A stretch of 64,000 nucleotides of DNA from Novosphingobium sp. PhB165 (GTDB lineage Bacteria > Pseudomonadota > Alphaproteobacteria > Sphingomonadales > Sphingomonadaceae), in the NCBI RefSeq assembly GCF_004341845.1, contig NZ_SLVB01000011.1, positions 62,001 through 126,000 of the forward strand. The letters run 5' to 3'. Shown here piece by piece: positions 45,168-54,442 of this stretch; positions within the stretch are counted from its first letter, which is position 1, and every line of letters begins with the position of its first letter. Made by a program: the position numbers and the translations under genes. The notes under the pieces are model-generated. The model saw only the letters and a list, made by a program, of their open reading frames with translations. It ran no database searches and was not told the origin of the DNA.

Positions 45168-45191
45168 TTTGTATCACGATTTGTATCATGA
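45168..45191 (+). repeat. Tandem 12-bp direct repeat upstream of integrase
   Basis: TTTGTATCACGA (45168-45179) is followed directly by TTTGTATCATGA (45180-45191), 11 of 12 identical. Upstream are two related GACC(C)GGTTT copies. Such repeats between an attachment site and an integrase gene are candidate arm-type binding sites for the integrase, or control sites for its promoter. Confidence 0.55.
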
Positions 45192-45227
45192 TTTTTTGCG
45201 ATTCGGGGCCGGCCACGGAGTCGGTAA

Positions 45228-46481
45228 ATGACACGGAAAATCGCCTTTTCACCTGCATCGCTCGACACGCTGAACAAGGGTTCAATAAGGGACCCCTTGT
45301 ATCCGGGTTTGAGCCTCGAAGTGCTGCCAAGCGGCAAAAAGGTATGGCGCTACGCGCGCCGCATCTCGGGAGATGGAGAGCTCGTCCGCATGCGCCTCGG
45401 CACCTACCCCGCACATACCATCGCCGATGCCCGCAACTGGGCCAAGGGGCTCAATGACGAGATTGAAGTGGGGATCGACCCGCGTGAAGCGAGACGACTC
45501 GCCGATACGCGCGATTCGATGACGGTCGCCCGCGCGCACGAACTTTACATGGAAGCCACCCGCGAAGGTCGCGGCTCCCGGTCAAAGCGCAAAAACAAGC
45601 CACGCACGATTCAGGACAAGCTCTACATCTATCGCTGCGACATCGCGCCCCGCCTCGCAAAGAAGTCGATCTACGCGGTAACGGAAAGGGATCTGATCAA
45701 TCTGGTGCTGGCGAAAGGCCGTACCGCCAAGGTGCGGGCCAACCGGCTAGCGGCCGAACTCAAGGTGTTCTTCGGTTGGGCCGCCAGCCTGCGCGGGCTT
45801 ATCGTCGGCCTCGAGGTCGATCCTTCGCGCCGGCTCGCCGATCTGCGATTTCCTGAAACACCCCGGAGCCGAAAGCTCAGCCTCGAAGAAATTGGGTGGC
45901 TCCTGGAAGCGGTGGCAAAGGAGGAGGAACGCGATTTCCGGCGAGGCATGCTGCTCTGGCTTCTGACCGCCGCCCGATTCTCCGAAGTTATCCGCGCGCG
46001 ATCGGACGAGATCGAGAACGGCGTATGGACGATCCCCGCAGCACGATCGAAGAACAGTGCTCCGCATTCGATCCAGTTGGGTCCGTGGGGCCGCCATCTG
46101 ATCTCGTCGGAAGGGGAATGGGTATTTCCCTCTCCCCGCATCGCGGGCCCCCGCACGAACGGCTGGTATCCTGCAAAGAAGCGCGCGCTTGCCTTGATGG
46201 CCCAGATTGCGGGACGCGAAATCGATCATTTCGTGCCGCACGATTTCAGGCGGACTGCCCGCAGCAATACCAAGCGCCTCAAGGTCGATTACGAGACTGC
46301 CGAAGCAATGCTCAACCACCTGAAAGTGGGGATGGAGCGCATCTATGACGGCTATGAACTCGAGGAGGAGAAAGCCGCCTGGTTCCTGAAGTGGGAGTCC
46401 GAAATCGTCGAGATTGCCCACCAGAGCGGCGTCGCGCGATTGCTCGAAATCCCTGAAGGACCAATCAAGCCACCGGCTTAG
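45228..46481 (+). CDS. P4-type tyrosine integrase
   Basis: Site-specific recombinase of 417 residues that would insert and excise the element. The N-terminal DUF4102 arm-binding domain (about 1-95, LDTLNKGSIRDPLYPGLSLEVLPSG) is followed by a core-binding domain, then the catalytic domain. Visible catalytic residues are Arg in LLTAARFSEVIRAR, His-x-x-Arg in HDFRRTARS, His in AMLNHLKVG and the nucleophile Tyr in ERIYDGYELEEE. It lies directly beside tRNA-Gln with a GGAG ribosome site. It is intact and could be active. Confidence 0.94.
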   Translation: MTRKIAFSPASLDTLNKGSIRDPLYPGLSLEVLPSGKKVWRYARRISGDGELVRMRLGTYPAHTIADARNWAKGLNDEIEVGIDPREARRLADTRDSMTVARAHELYMEATREGRGSRSKRKNKPRTIQDKLYIYRCDIAPRLAKKSIYAVTERDLINLVLAKGRTAKVRANRLAAELKVFFGWAASLRGLIVGLEVDPSRRLADLRFPETPRSRKLSLEEIGWLLEAVAKEEERDFRRGMLLWLLTAARFSEVIRARSDEIENGVWTIPAARSKNSAPHSIQLGPWGRHLISSEGEWVFPSPRIAGPRTNGWYPAKKRALALMAQIAGREIDHFVPHDFRRTARSNTKRLKVDYETAEAMLNHLKVGMERIYDGYELEEEKAAWFLKWESEIVEIAHQSGVARLLEIPEGPIKPPA

Positions 46482-46588
46482 TGCTCACAAAGCTGGCGCG
46501 GGGCGCGACGATGCCCATCTGGCAATGCTGCTCCCCGCGCCAGAATATCCGGCGAAGTTTCCGCGAGTCGCACGTGGTCGGCTGCGCA

Positions 46589-47236
46589 TCAAAGCAACGT
46601 GCTCTCCGGCGAAGCCGGCGCCTTCCTGGCCGACCACAACTCGTCCGTGCGCACCATCTCGACCAACTCATCGGGGAACTTGCGCTCCTGAAAGGCCATC
46701 AGATCCTCGAAGCTGCCGCGGAGCCAGGTCTCGTATTCATTCGGCAGGAGGAGCACGGGCATGCGATCATGCACGGGCCGGATTGCCTCGTTGCAGTCGG
46801 TCATGGCGCCCGAATAGACCTGCCCCCATTCGTCGCTTTCGCGCCAGAGCCCGCCCCAGGCAAAAACCTCCTGTCCCCTGATGTTAAACCAGGTTCGGGT
46901 CCTCTTGCCCTTCTGCCCTTCCGCTTCGGCAAATCCGGTCAGCGGGATAAGGCAGCGCCACTGCGGCTTGCGTGCCAGACCGACCCACATGTTCTTGGGG
47001 AGTTCCGCGATATTGTTGACCGGAATGGGTTTGGAAGTGGGCGCCATTGATTTGAGGCGAAGCGGAAAGCCCAACGTCATCGTCTGCATCAGGCGCGAAC
47101 CATTTTCTTCCCGAACCACCATTCCGGGTTTTCCAGGAAAGGTTTCGCCGTCAGCATTGGAATTGGGGATCGCCGAGACCCCGAAATGCGCTGCGATATC
47201 AGCTGGATTGAGGCGCTGCGTGTACAAATTACACAT
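46589..47236 (-). CDS. SOS response-associated peptidase-like (SRAP/YedK/HMCES)
   Basis: Shields abasic sites in single-stranded DNA by forming a covalent link through its N-terminal Cys. From ATG 47236 the protein begins MCNLY, leaving the catalytic Cys2 at the N-terminus after Met removal; a longer frame would bury it. It has 215 residues. The WRCLIPLTGFAEAEG segment has the active-site Glu, and IRPVHDRMPVLL has the His. It reads divergently from the SOS-controlled imuA, sharing a 158-base region with a LexA box, so co-induction is likely. Cargo of the mobile element. Confidence 0.92.
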   Translation of the reverse strand: MCNLYTQRLNPADIAAHFGVSAIPNSNADGETFPGKPGMVVREENGSRLMQTMTLGFPLRLKSMAPTSKPIPVNNIAELPKNMWVGLARKPQWRCLIPLTGFAEAEGQKGKRTRTWFNIRGQEVFAWGGLWRESDEWGQVYSGAMTDCNEAIRPVHDRMPVLLLPNEYETWLRGSFEDLMAFQERKFPDELVEMVRTDELWSARKAPASPESTLL

Positions 47237-47323
47237 CGTGGGCTCCGTGCCGCCGCGTTCGAGTTCTGCACCTCCCATACACCGGCTTTACCCCAGACAG
47301 AAAATTCGGAACTCCAACTTGCG

Positions 47324-47362
47324 TTGACTCTGAGGTCGGAAAAGAGCGAACATATAGGGAAC
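47324..47362 (+). promoter_or_regulatory. LexA box and promoter upstream of imuA
   Basis: GAACATATAGGGAAC at 47348-47362 matches the alphaproteobacterial LexA operator GAAC-N7-GAAC exactly. A TTGACT element lies at 47324-47329; the operator covers the expected -10 region, a normal position for repression. It ends 32 bases before the imuA start and about 110 bases from the divergent SRAP gene. Confidence 0.85.
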
Positions 47363-47394
47363 ATAATTCCTCCTGTCCGAGTCTCAACCGTGCC

Positions 47395-48177
47395 ATGGCC
47401 AATTCCACCGTCCTCCACGAACTGCGTGAGCGCATTGCGCAGATCGAGGGCGTCTCCTCGCGGCATCCTGCCCTGCCCTTCCAAATTGACGCCATCGACC
47501 AGAGCCTCCCCGACGGCGGCCTTGCAACTGGCGCGCTCCACGAAGTGGCGGGCAGCCGCGAACTGGCCGACGACGCGGCAGCGACCGTCTTTCTCGCCGG
47601 AATTCTCGCGCGGATGGAAGGCACTGTGTTCTGGTGCATGCACTGGCGCGACTTGTTCGCGCCGGCCCTCCACTTTGCCGGACTTCATCCGGACCGCGTC
47701 ATCTTCATCGAGGCGGGCAGCGACACGAATGTGCTGATCGCCATGGAGGAGTGCTTGCGCCAACCCGGTCTTGGCGGCGTTGTTGGCGAGCTAAGGAAAC
47801 TGTCCCTCACCGCGTCACGCCGCTTGCAGCTTGCAGCCGAGGAATCGGGCGTTCCGGCATTCGTGTTTCGCCGGGGCTTACCGGCTGATGCTGTAGCCGA
47901 TGGGACCGCCGCGATGACCCGCTGGCGGATCAAGGCGGCACCCAGCGAGCGACTCGGCATTCCGAGCCTCGCCCGTCCCCGCTGGCAGGTCGCGCTGGAA
48001 CGCGTTCGCGGCGTAGAACCGAAACTCTGGATTTTGGAGGGATGCGATGCGCAGGGTCGTCTCGCTATACCTGCCGACCTTGGCCGACGGATCGCATCCG
48101 GCGCAAGGCCGGGAGGCCGCCTGAAGGCGAAGCCGCTCCCCTCGTCACGGCTCATCCCGATCACGGCCGGCGTGTAA
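47395..48177 (+). CDS. imuA: ImuA, SOS mutagenesis protein
   Basis: RecA-like accessory protein of the ImuA-ImuB-DnaE2 mutasome, 260 residues as read. ALHEVAGSRELADDAAATVF and ALEECL-like segments match the family. The expected C-terminus (LAIPADLADGSHPAQGREAA then stop) is lost because of an extra T at 48080-48081. As sequenced the frame continues as LAIPADLGRRIASGARPGG and adds about 25 non-homologous residues. The frame therefore overlaps the next gene by 136 bases. Either a real mutation or a sequencing error; see the ImuB entry. It is preceded by a LexA box. Confidence 0.9.
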   Translation: MANSTVLHELRERIAQIEGVSSRHPALPFQIDAIDQSLPDGGLATGALHEVAGSRELADDAAATVFLAGILARMEGTVFWCMHWRDLFAPALHFAGLHPDRVIFIEAGSDTNVLIAMEECLRQPGLGGVVGELRKLSLTASRRLQLAAEESGVPAFVFRRGLPADAVADGTAAMTRWRIKAAPSERLGIPSLARPRWQVALERVRGVEPKLWILEGCDAQGRLAIPADLGRRIASGARPGGRLKAKPLPSSRLIPITAGV

Positions 48178-49589
48178 TTGCCGCCGTTGACGCGGCTGCA
48201 CGGCGGCTCGGCGTGTTCCCGGGCATGACAGTGACAAGAGCGCGAGCATTGGTGGCCGGACTGGAAGTTGCGGACGCTGCCCACGAGGAGTATCTCGAAG
48301 GATTGCGCCGTCTGGCGCTATGGGCAGGACGCCGGTACTCGCCGGTCGTCGCTGCCGATCCGCCTGACGGCATCTGGATAGACGTTACGGGCTGCGCTCA
48401 CCGTTTCGACGGCGAGAAGCCGATGCTCAAGGACATGATGCGGCGCATTGCTGCCTCTGGCATGGCTTGCCAGGCTGCAGTAGCGGATACTGCCGGCTGC
48501 GCCCATGCCGTCGCGCGCCTCGTTCCCTCCGGTCGTCCCAGCGTCATCGAGCCAGGCGGCGCGCGCGCCGCGCTTTCCATCCTTCCCGTCTCGGCATTAC
48601 GGATCGAGCCGGGCGTGTCGGAGGAACTGCGCCGCATGGGCTTCGAGCGGGTGGAGCAGTTAATCGCGGCACCGCGCGCGCCGCTCGCCAAGCGCTTCGG
48701 TCGCCAGCTCTACAAACGCCTCGACCAGGCACTTGGGCAGATCTCCGAGCCGATCGAACCGGTGTTTCCCGTCGAGCTTCCACGTGCGCGTCGCGGATTG
48801 CTGGAACCGATCGGCACTGCCGAGGCCTTCGTGCATGTAATCGACGACCTTGCCGACGACATTACCGCGCTCATGGTACGGGAGGGAATCGGTGCGCGCA
48901 CGCTCGATCTCTATTTTCAGCGAGTCGACGGCCACAGTCAGGCGATTCGGATAGGGACGGCCAGCCCGGTCCGCGATCCGCGTCACATCGGCAGATTACT
49001 GTCGCAGAAGCTGGGTGAGGTCGATCCCGGACTGGGTGTGGAAGCGATGACTCTCGTGGCCTCGCTCGTTCAGCCGTTGGCGGCCTCGCAGCTCGGTTCC
49101 ATCCTTTCCGGAGAACGCCGAGGACCGGACATTTCTGCGATCGTCGATACGCTGGCGAACAGATTTGGCCGTCGACGCCTGTTCCGTACGCAGCCCCGTG
49201 AGAGCGCCATGCCCGAGCGCGAGGTCGAGGATGTGCCGGCGCTCTCCGCAACCCAAGGCACTAGCTGGGACGACGATTTGCCGCGGCCGTCGCGGATGAT
49301 CATCCCGCCAGAGCCAGTCGAAGTCATGGCAATGCTGCCCGACCATCCCCCGGCCATGTTCATCTGGCGCGGGAAGCGGCACCGGGTTGCCCAGGCCGAT
49401 GGCCCGGAACGGCTGCACGGCGAATGGTGCCGTGAAGGCGGGCATGAAGCGGACACGCCCTATACGGTGCGTGATTACTTTCAGGTCGAGACAGCGACAG
49501 GCGGACGCTACTGGATATTTCGATTGGGCGATGGCGAGCGCAGTGCCACCGGCCCGATGCGCTGGTTCATTCATGGCGCCTTCGCATGA
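48042..49589 (+). CDS. imuB: ImuB, Y-family polymerase-like, apparent 5' frameshift
   Basis: Inactive Y-family polymerase homologue that bridges ImuA, DnaE2 and the beta clamp. The open frame gives 515 residues from ATG 48042. The canonical start ATG 48047, right after GGAGGG, reads MRRVVSLYLPTL and then leaves frame. Removing one T of 48080-48081 restores MRRVVSLYLPTWPTDRIRRK, the expected ImuB N-terminus, and also restores the ImuA end. The rest (AAVDAAARRLGVFPGM, LRRMGFERVEQLIAAPRAPL, PERLHGEWCREG) looks intact. As sequenced, the first beta strand is replaced. Its stop overlaps dnaE2 (ATGA). Confidence 0.85.
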   Translation: MRCAGSSRYTCRPWPTDRIRRKAGRPPEGEAAPLVTAHPDHGRRVIAAVDAAARRLGVFPGMTVTRARALVAGLEVADAAHEEYLEGLRRLALWAGRRYSPVVAADPPDGIWIDVTGCAHRFDGEKPMLKDMMRRIAASGMACQAAVADTAGCAHAVARLVPSGRPSVIEPGGARAALSILPVSALRIEPGVSEELRRMGFERVEQLIAAPRAPLAKRFGRQLYKRLDQALGQISEPIEPVFPVELPRARRGLLEPIGTAEAFVHVIDDLADDITALMVREGIGARTLDLYFQRVDGHSQAIRIGTASPVRDPRHIGRLLSQKLGEVDPGLGVEAMTLVASLVQPLAASQLGSILSGERRGPDISAIVDTLANRFGRRRLFRTQPRESAMPEREVEDVPALSATQGTSWDDDLPRPSRMIIPPEPVEVMAMLPDHPPAMFIWRGKRHRVAQADGPERLHGEWCREGGHEADTPYTVRDYFQVETATGGRYWIFRLGDGERSATGPMRWFIHGAFA

Positions 49590-52500
49590 ACCAGCATGGC
49601 CATTCTGCTGGCGGAGATGACGATCCCCTCGAACATGCCCGGTATGTCGAGCTGCAGGTCACAACCCATTTTTCGTTCCTGCGCGGTGCGTCGAGCCCCG
49701 AGGAACTCTTCTCTGCCGCGAGTTTGCTGGCCTTGCCCGCACTCGGCATCACCGACCGCAATACGCTGGGTGGCGCAGTACGCGCCTGGGACGGGCAGAA
49801 GGTTACAGGCGTCCGATCCATCGTCGGATGCCGGCTCGATCTGGTCTGCGGTACCTCACTGTTGGTCTACCCGTCCGACCGCGACGCCTATTCGCGGCTA
49901 TGCCGCCTGCTCAGCATAGGCAAAGGCCGTGCCGGCAAGGGCGGATGCCATCTCTATTGGTCGGATCTTGAGGACTGGTCCGAAGGTCCGATTGCGATCC
50001 TTGTCCCCGACCGCGCGGACGCCGCGACCGAGGAAGCGCTGGCCCGGCTCACTCGCGTGTTTGGCTCACGCTCTTATCTGGCCCTCTCGATCCGGCGCCG
50101 CCCGCGCGACGCGATTCGCCTGCGCGACCTTGCGGCTATGGCGGCTGCCGCAGGGGTTCCCACAGTGGCCACCGGCGACGTGCTCTACCACGCGCCCGAT
50201 CGGCGCATACTGCTGGATGTCGTGAGCTGCATCCGGGAGAAGTGCACAGTCGACACGCTGGGCCGCAGGCGTGAGCGTTTTGCCGATCGGCATCTCAAGG
50301 CTGCCGCGGAATTGGAGCGGCTGTTCGCTCGCTACCTCGGCGACATCACCCCGGTTGCCCGCAGTGTCGAGATCGCCCGCGCCTGCTCCTTCGACCTAGG
50401 GCAGCTGACCTACACCTACCCCGACGAGATCGGCGAAAGCGGCCTCACACCGCAGCAGGAACTGGAGCGGCTGACCTGGACCAAGGCTCCCGAGCGCTAC
50501 CCGGACGGCACGCCGGGCAATGTTCGACGTCAGCTGGAGCACGAACTCCGCCTCATCGGCGAACTGGCCTATGCGCCCTATTTCCTCACCGTACACTCGA
50601 TCGTCGCCTTCGCGCGCTCCAAGGGTATCCTCTGTCAGGGGCGCGGAAGCGCGGCTAACTCGGCCGTTTGCTTCGTGCTCGGGATCACTTCGATCGATCC
50701 CGTAAAGTCCGAGCTGCTGTTCGAGCGCTTCGTCTCGGCAGAACGGCGTGAGCCGCCCGACATCGACGTCGATTTCGAACACGAACGCCGCGAGGAAGTG
50801 ATCCAATGGATTTACGAGACGTACGGGCGTGAGCGGTCGGCGCTCACCGCAGTTGTCTCGCGCTTCCGCGCCCGGGGTGCTGTACGCGAGGTTGGCAAGG
50901 CGCTGGGTCTGACCGAGGACGTGGTCTCGGGTCTTGCCAGGAAAGTCTGGGGTTGGAGCCGCGAGGGTGTTGAGGAGCGCCATGCCGAGGAACTCAACCT
51001 CGACATGACGGACCGCCGCCTGACGCTGACCTTGGAACTGGCGCGCATACTCATCAATACGCCTCGCCACACATCGCAGCATCCCGGAGGGTTCGTGCTT
51101 ACGCTTGGCCGGCTTGACGAGCTGGTTCCAATCGAGCCCGCAGCGATGGCCAACCGGCAAATCATCGAATGGGACAAAGACGACATCGATGCCCTCGGCT
51201 TCATGAAGGTCGATGTCCTGGGTCTTGGCATGCTGGGCTGCATGCGCCGCGCCTTTGCCCTGCTGGAAGAGGACAAAGGCATCGCCATGGACCTCGCCGG
51301 CATTCCCCACGACGATCCGGCGACGTTCGCGATGATTCGCAAGGCCGACACACTTGGCGTGTTTCAGATCGAATCCCGCGCGCAGATGGCAATGCTGCCG
51401 CGCATCAAACCCAGGAAGTTCTATGACCTCGTCGTGCAGGTCGCGATCGTGCGGCCCGGACCGATCCAGGGCGACATGGTCCATCCCTATTTGCGACGCC
51501 GCGAAGGCAAAGAGCCCATCACTTTCCCGACCGACGAGCTCAAGGGCGTGCTGGAAAAGACGCTGGGCGTGCCTCTATTCCAGGAACAGGCCATGCGGGT
51601 CGCGATCGAGTGTGCCGGCTTTACGGCCTCGGAGGCCGACCTGCTGCGCCGGGCGATGGCGACTTTCAAGCTGACAGGCGGCGTCTCGCATTTTCGGGAC
51701 AAGCTGATCGATGGGATGATCGCGCGCGGCTACCAGCGTGACTTCGCAGAGCAAGCCTTCAAGCAAATCGAGGGCTTCGGCAGCTACGGCTTTCCGGAGA
51801 GCCATGCGGCTTCGTTCGCCCTCATCGCCTACGCCTCGTCGTGGATGAAAAATGCCATCATCCCGATGTATTCTGCGCCGCATTGCTCAACGCGCAGCCC
51901 ATGGGCTTCTACGCCCCTGCCCAGATCGTAGGAGACGCCCGCAAGCACGGCGTCGAGGTTCGTCCAATCGATGTGAATCACAGTCGCTGGGATTGCTCTC
52001 TTGAACTTTCCAGCGGCCCTTATCTCGCAGTGCGCATGGGCCTTCGCTATGCCCGTGAACTGCGAAATGAGGACGGTGCTGCGATTGTCCTGGCCCGAGG
52101 CAACGAACCCTACGACAGCGTCGAGGAAATTCAGCGGCGCGCCGGGGTCAGCGGACGCGCACTGGACCGGATCGGCCAAGCCGGCGGTTTCGGTTCGCTA
52201 AAGCTGTCGCGTCGGAAAGGGTTATGGGAGGTAAAGGGCCTTGGCGCCCCAGCCCTCCCCTTGTTTGCGGCCGCCGACGAGCGCGCTGGCAAGCTCCGGC
52301 CCGAGGCGGTCGAGCCGGAAGTCGCCTTGCCCCAAATGGGAGACGGCGAGGAAGTCGTCGAGGACTATCGCGCCGTTGGCTTATCCTTGCGGGCGCACCC
52401 CCTCAGCTTCCTGCGGGACGAGTTGATCTCTCGAAAAATGATTACCTGTGCCGATCTACGCGACATTAAGGATGGCCGCTGGGTCAATCTCGCCGGACTG

Positions 52501-52881
52501 GTTCTGCTTCGACAAAGGCCCGGATCGGCCAAGGGCGTCATGTTCATTACCCTCGAGGACGAGACCGATGTCGCCAACCTCGTCGTCTGGACCAAAGTCT
52601 TTGAAAAGCACCGGCGCACAGTGCTCGGCGCCTCGATGATGGGTGTGCGAGGACAGGTCCAGAAGGAAGGTGAAGTCATCCACGTCATCGCCCAGCAACT
52701 GGACGATCTCTCCGGGTTGGTCGCCAGCGTGGGAAACCGCACCGACATCGCCAATGTTTATCAGGTCAGCCGCGCCGACATCGTCAAAAGCGCGATGACG
52801 CCTGACTCGCGTGACCTAGAAACCCATCATCTGCGGCGCAATCCTCGCGGCCTACATGCTCCTGATTTGAGGCTTGGCTGA
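49586..52881 (+). pseudogene. dnaE2: DnaE2 error-prone DNA polymerase, frameshifted
   Basis: C-family translesion polymerase. The first frame runs 49586-51931 with the PHP domain (YVELQVTTHFSFLRGASSPEEL) and the polymerase catalytic region (FLTVHSIVAFARSKGILCQG, PPDIDVDFEHERREEVIQWI). At AAAAA 51848-51852 the frame ends in unrelated sequence. The expected WMKCHHPDVFCAALLNAQP continues in the next frame, which stays open to 52881 with the OB-fold and VSRADIVKSAMTPDSR end. Two extra A or one missing base explains it. If real, the protein loses about 340 C-terminal residues. If an assembly error, the gene is full length. Confidence 0.88.
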
Positions 52882-53185
52882 GGAACCATTCCGGGCGATC
52901 CCGCGGACCTCATAAGATCAATACCTGTAATTTCGTAAAACAAACGGCTATGGAAAAACAATAAAACACGAATTTATAAATTGTAACTTTTTAATAAACA
53001 TTAAAACGCCGTGCTTTTACTAAAATCCTGTCATGCAAAATGTTTTTCGTCACCCCTAATCTCATAGACAATTCTATGCGAAAATTAATTGCATTTTGTA
53101 ATATTTTAGGCTGTGAACCCATAAATGAGGACGGTAGACCAGTGGCCCCTTGTGGACAGGCGCCCCTCGAGCGCAAAGTGCAGGC
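52882..53185. other. AT-rich intergenic stretch after dnaE2
   Basis: About 300 bases with no credible gene. Bases 52921-53110 are strikingly AT-rich against the GC-rich surroundings, and include a 12-bp palindrome AATTTATAAATT (52971-52982). It may be foreign or degenerated DNA, or hold the promoter of the next small gene. No origin-like array was recognised. Confidence 0.5.
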
Positions 53186-53617
53186 ATGAAGAAGCTGGCT
53201 GCAATCTATGAGCGCAAGGGGCGATTGTTTGTGACGGCGTCGCACAAGACGAAGGCTGGGTTCTGGATCGACGACGCGCATGTGGCTTGCTTCAGCCAGC
53301 CTTCGCATGATGAGTTGGGCCGCGCCATCGAACAGGCTTTGGAACGCTCGCAGGAAGGCGTCCTCACACCGTCGCCCGATGCACGTATTGACAAGCCATT
53401 GCTGACGGCCGCCGGGGTTGGTTCGTGGCCCACGTTTATGAAATTGTCCAAGCATGTCACCGTCTTTAGCGACGGGAGTTTGCTGAAAGTCACCCCCTAT
53501 CGCAATTTGGGTAGCAAAGAGGGCTTTGAGCCGGAGCCGGATATGGCGGTCCCATCTGCTACGTCCGTCTCGGTTTTGGGGCAGATCGTTGCAGATCTGC
53601 TCAGCCGAGCGGCATAG
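53186..53617 (+). CDS. Hypothetical protein next to IS elements
   Basis: Soluble protein of 143 residues that I do not recognise. It starts at ATG 53186 (MKKLAAIYERKGRLFVTASH). There is no signal peptide or membrane helix. The central region (KLSKHVTVFSDGSLLKVTPYRN) looks like a small alpha/beta fold. The C-terminus ends LLSRAA beside the IS5-family copy, so the end may be altered by the insertion. It could be an immunity or antitoxin-type protein given its size and location, but nothing visible proves this. Confidence 0.6.
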   Translation: MKKLAAIYERKGRLFVTASHKTKAGFWIDDAHVACFSQPSHDELGRAIEQALERSQEGVLTPSPDARIDKPLLTAAGVGSWPTFMKLSKHVTVFSDGSLLKVTPYRNLGSKEGFEPEPDMAVPSATSVSVLGQIVADLLSRAA

Positions 53618-54442
53618 CGACAAGCGCCATTGGCTTGAGCTTTCTTATTCCGTCGAAATCTGATTCAGGCGTGGCATGAGCCAATATGACCTGACCGACT
53701 TTGAGTGGCGCGTGATCGAACCGCTGTTGCCCAACAAGCCGCGCGGTGTCCCTCGCGTCGATGACCGCCGCGTGCTGAACGGCATCTTTTGGGTGCTGCG
53801 ATCCGGTGCGCCGTGGCGAGACCTGCCGGAGCGCTATGGCCCACGCACCACCTGCTACAACCGCTTTGCGCGATGGCGAAAGGCTGGGGTGTGGGATCGG
53901 ATGATGGATGCCATCACCGCCGCCCACGACGGCGACATTCAGATGATCGACAGCACTTCCGTTCGCGCCCACCAACAGGCCGCAACGGCAAAAAGGGGGA
54001 TCGAGATCATTGTCTCGGTCGATCCCGAGGAGGCCTTACGACCAAAATCCACGCGGTCGTCGACGGGCAAGGCCTCCCGATCCGACTGACCCTGACTGCC
54101 GGGCAAGACCATGACGGGCGGGCGGCTGACGATCTGCTTGATCATGTTGGTGCTGGAACGATTGTGCTCGCAGACAAAGCCTACGATGCCAACCGCATCC
54201 GCGCATCGCTCCGCGACAGAGGCGCGTTCGCCAATATTCCGCCCAAGGCCAACCGGCGGTCGAAACCTTACTTCAGCACATGGCTCTATCGCGAGCGGAA
54301 CCTGATCGAGCGCTTCTTCTCTAAGCTGAAGCACTTCCGCCGGGTCGCTACCCGATACGAAAAGTTGGCCGAGAACTTCCTGGCTATGGTCCAACTCGCC
54401 TCCATGCGCCTGTGGCTCCGTGCTTATGAGTCTACGACCTAG
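53618..54442 (+). mobile_element. IS5 family (IS427-like) insertion sequence
   Basis: The transposase gene occupies nearly the whole element. Its right end lies at the transposase stop codon (TATGAGTCTACGACCTAG), into which the next IS is inserted. The left end is not certain: the stretch around 53611-53626 resembles the complement of the right end only with gaps, so the left terminal repeat may be degenerate or lost. Coordinates here are approximate on the left. Confidence 0.75.
53676..54442 (+). CDS. IS5 family transposase, two frames joined by -1 frameshift
   Basis: DDE transposase in two overlapping frames. The first (53676-54089) begins MSQYDLTDFEWRVIEPLLPN and carries the first Asp in QMIDSTSVRAHQQAA. 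The second (open from 53789 to 54442) provides GGLTTKIHAVVDGQGLPIRL, the second Asp in VLADKAYDANRI, and the Glu in RNLIERFFSKLKHFRRVATRY. They connect by a -1 shift at A5G5 (53990-53999), the usual programmed site in this group. Both halves look intact, so a functional fused enzyme is possible. Confidence 0.88.

Noticed and set aside
51841..52881. Separate gene starting at 51841
   Set aside because: The translation is the C-terminal part of DnaE2 continuing after a frameshift, not an independent protein.
52921..53110. AT-rich stretch as a replication origin
   Set aside because: No DnaA-box cluster, iterons or replication gene is visible.
53611..53632. Left terminal inverted repeat of the IS5 copy
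   Set aside because: It matches the right end only with several gaps, so it is not firm enough to set a boundary.
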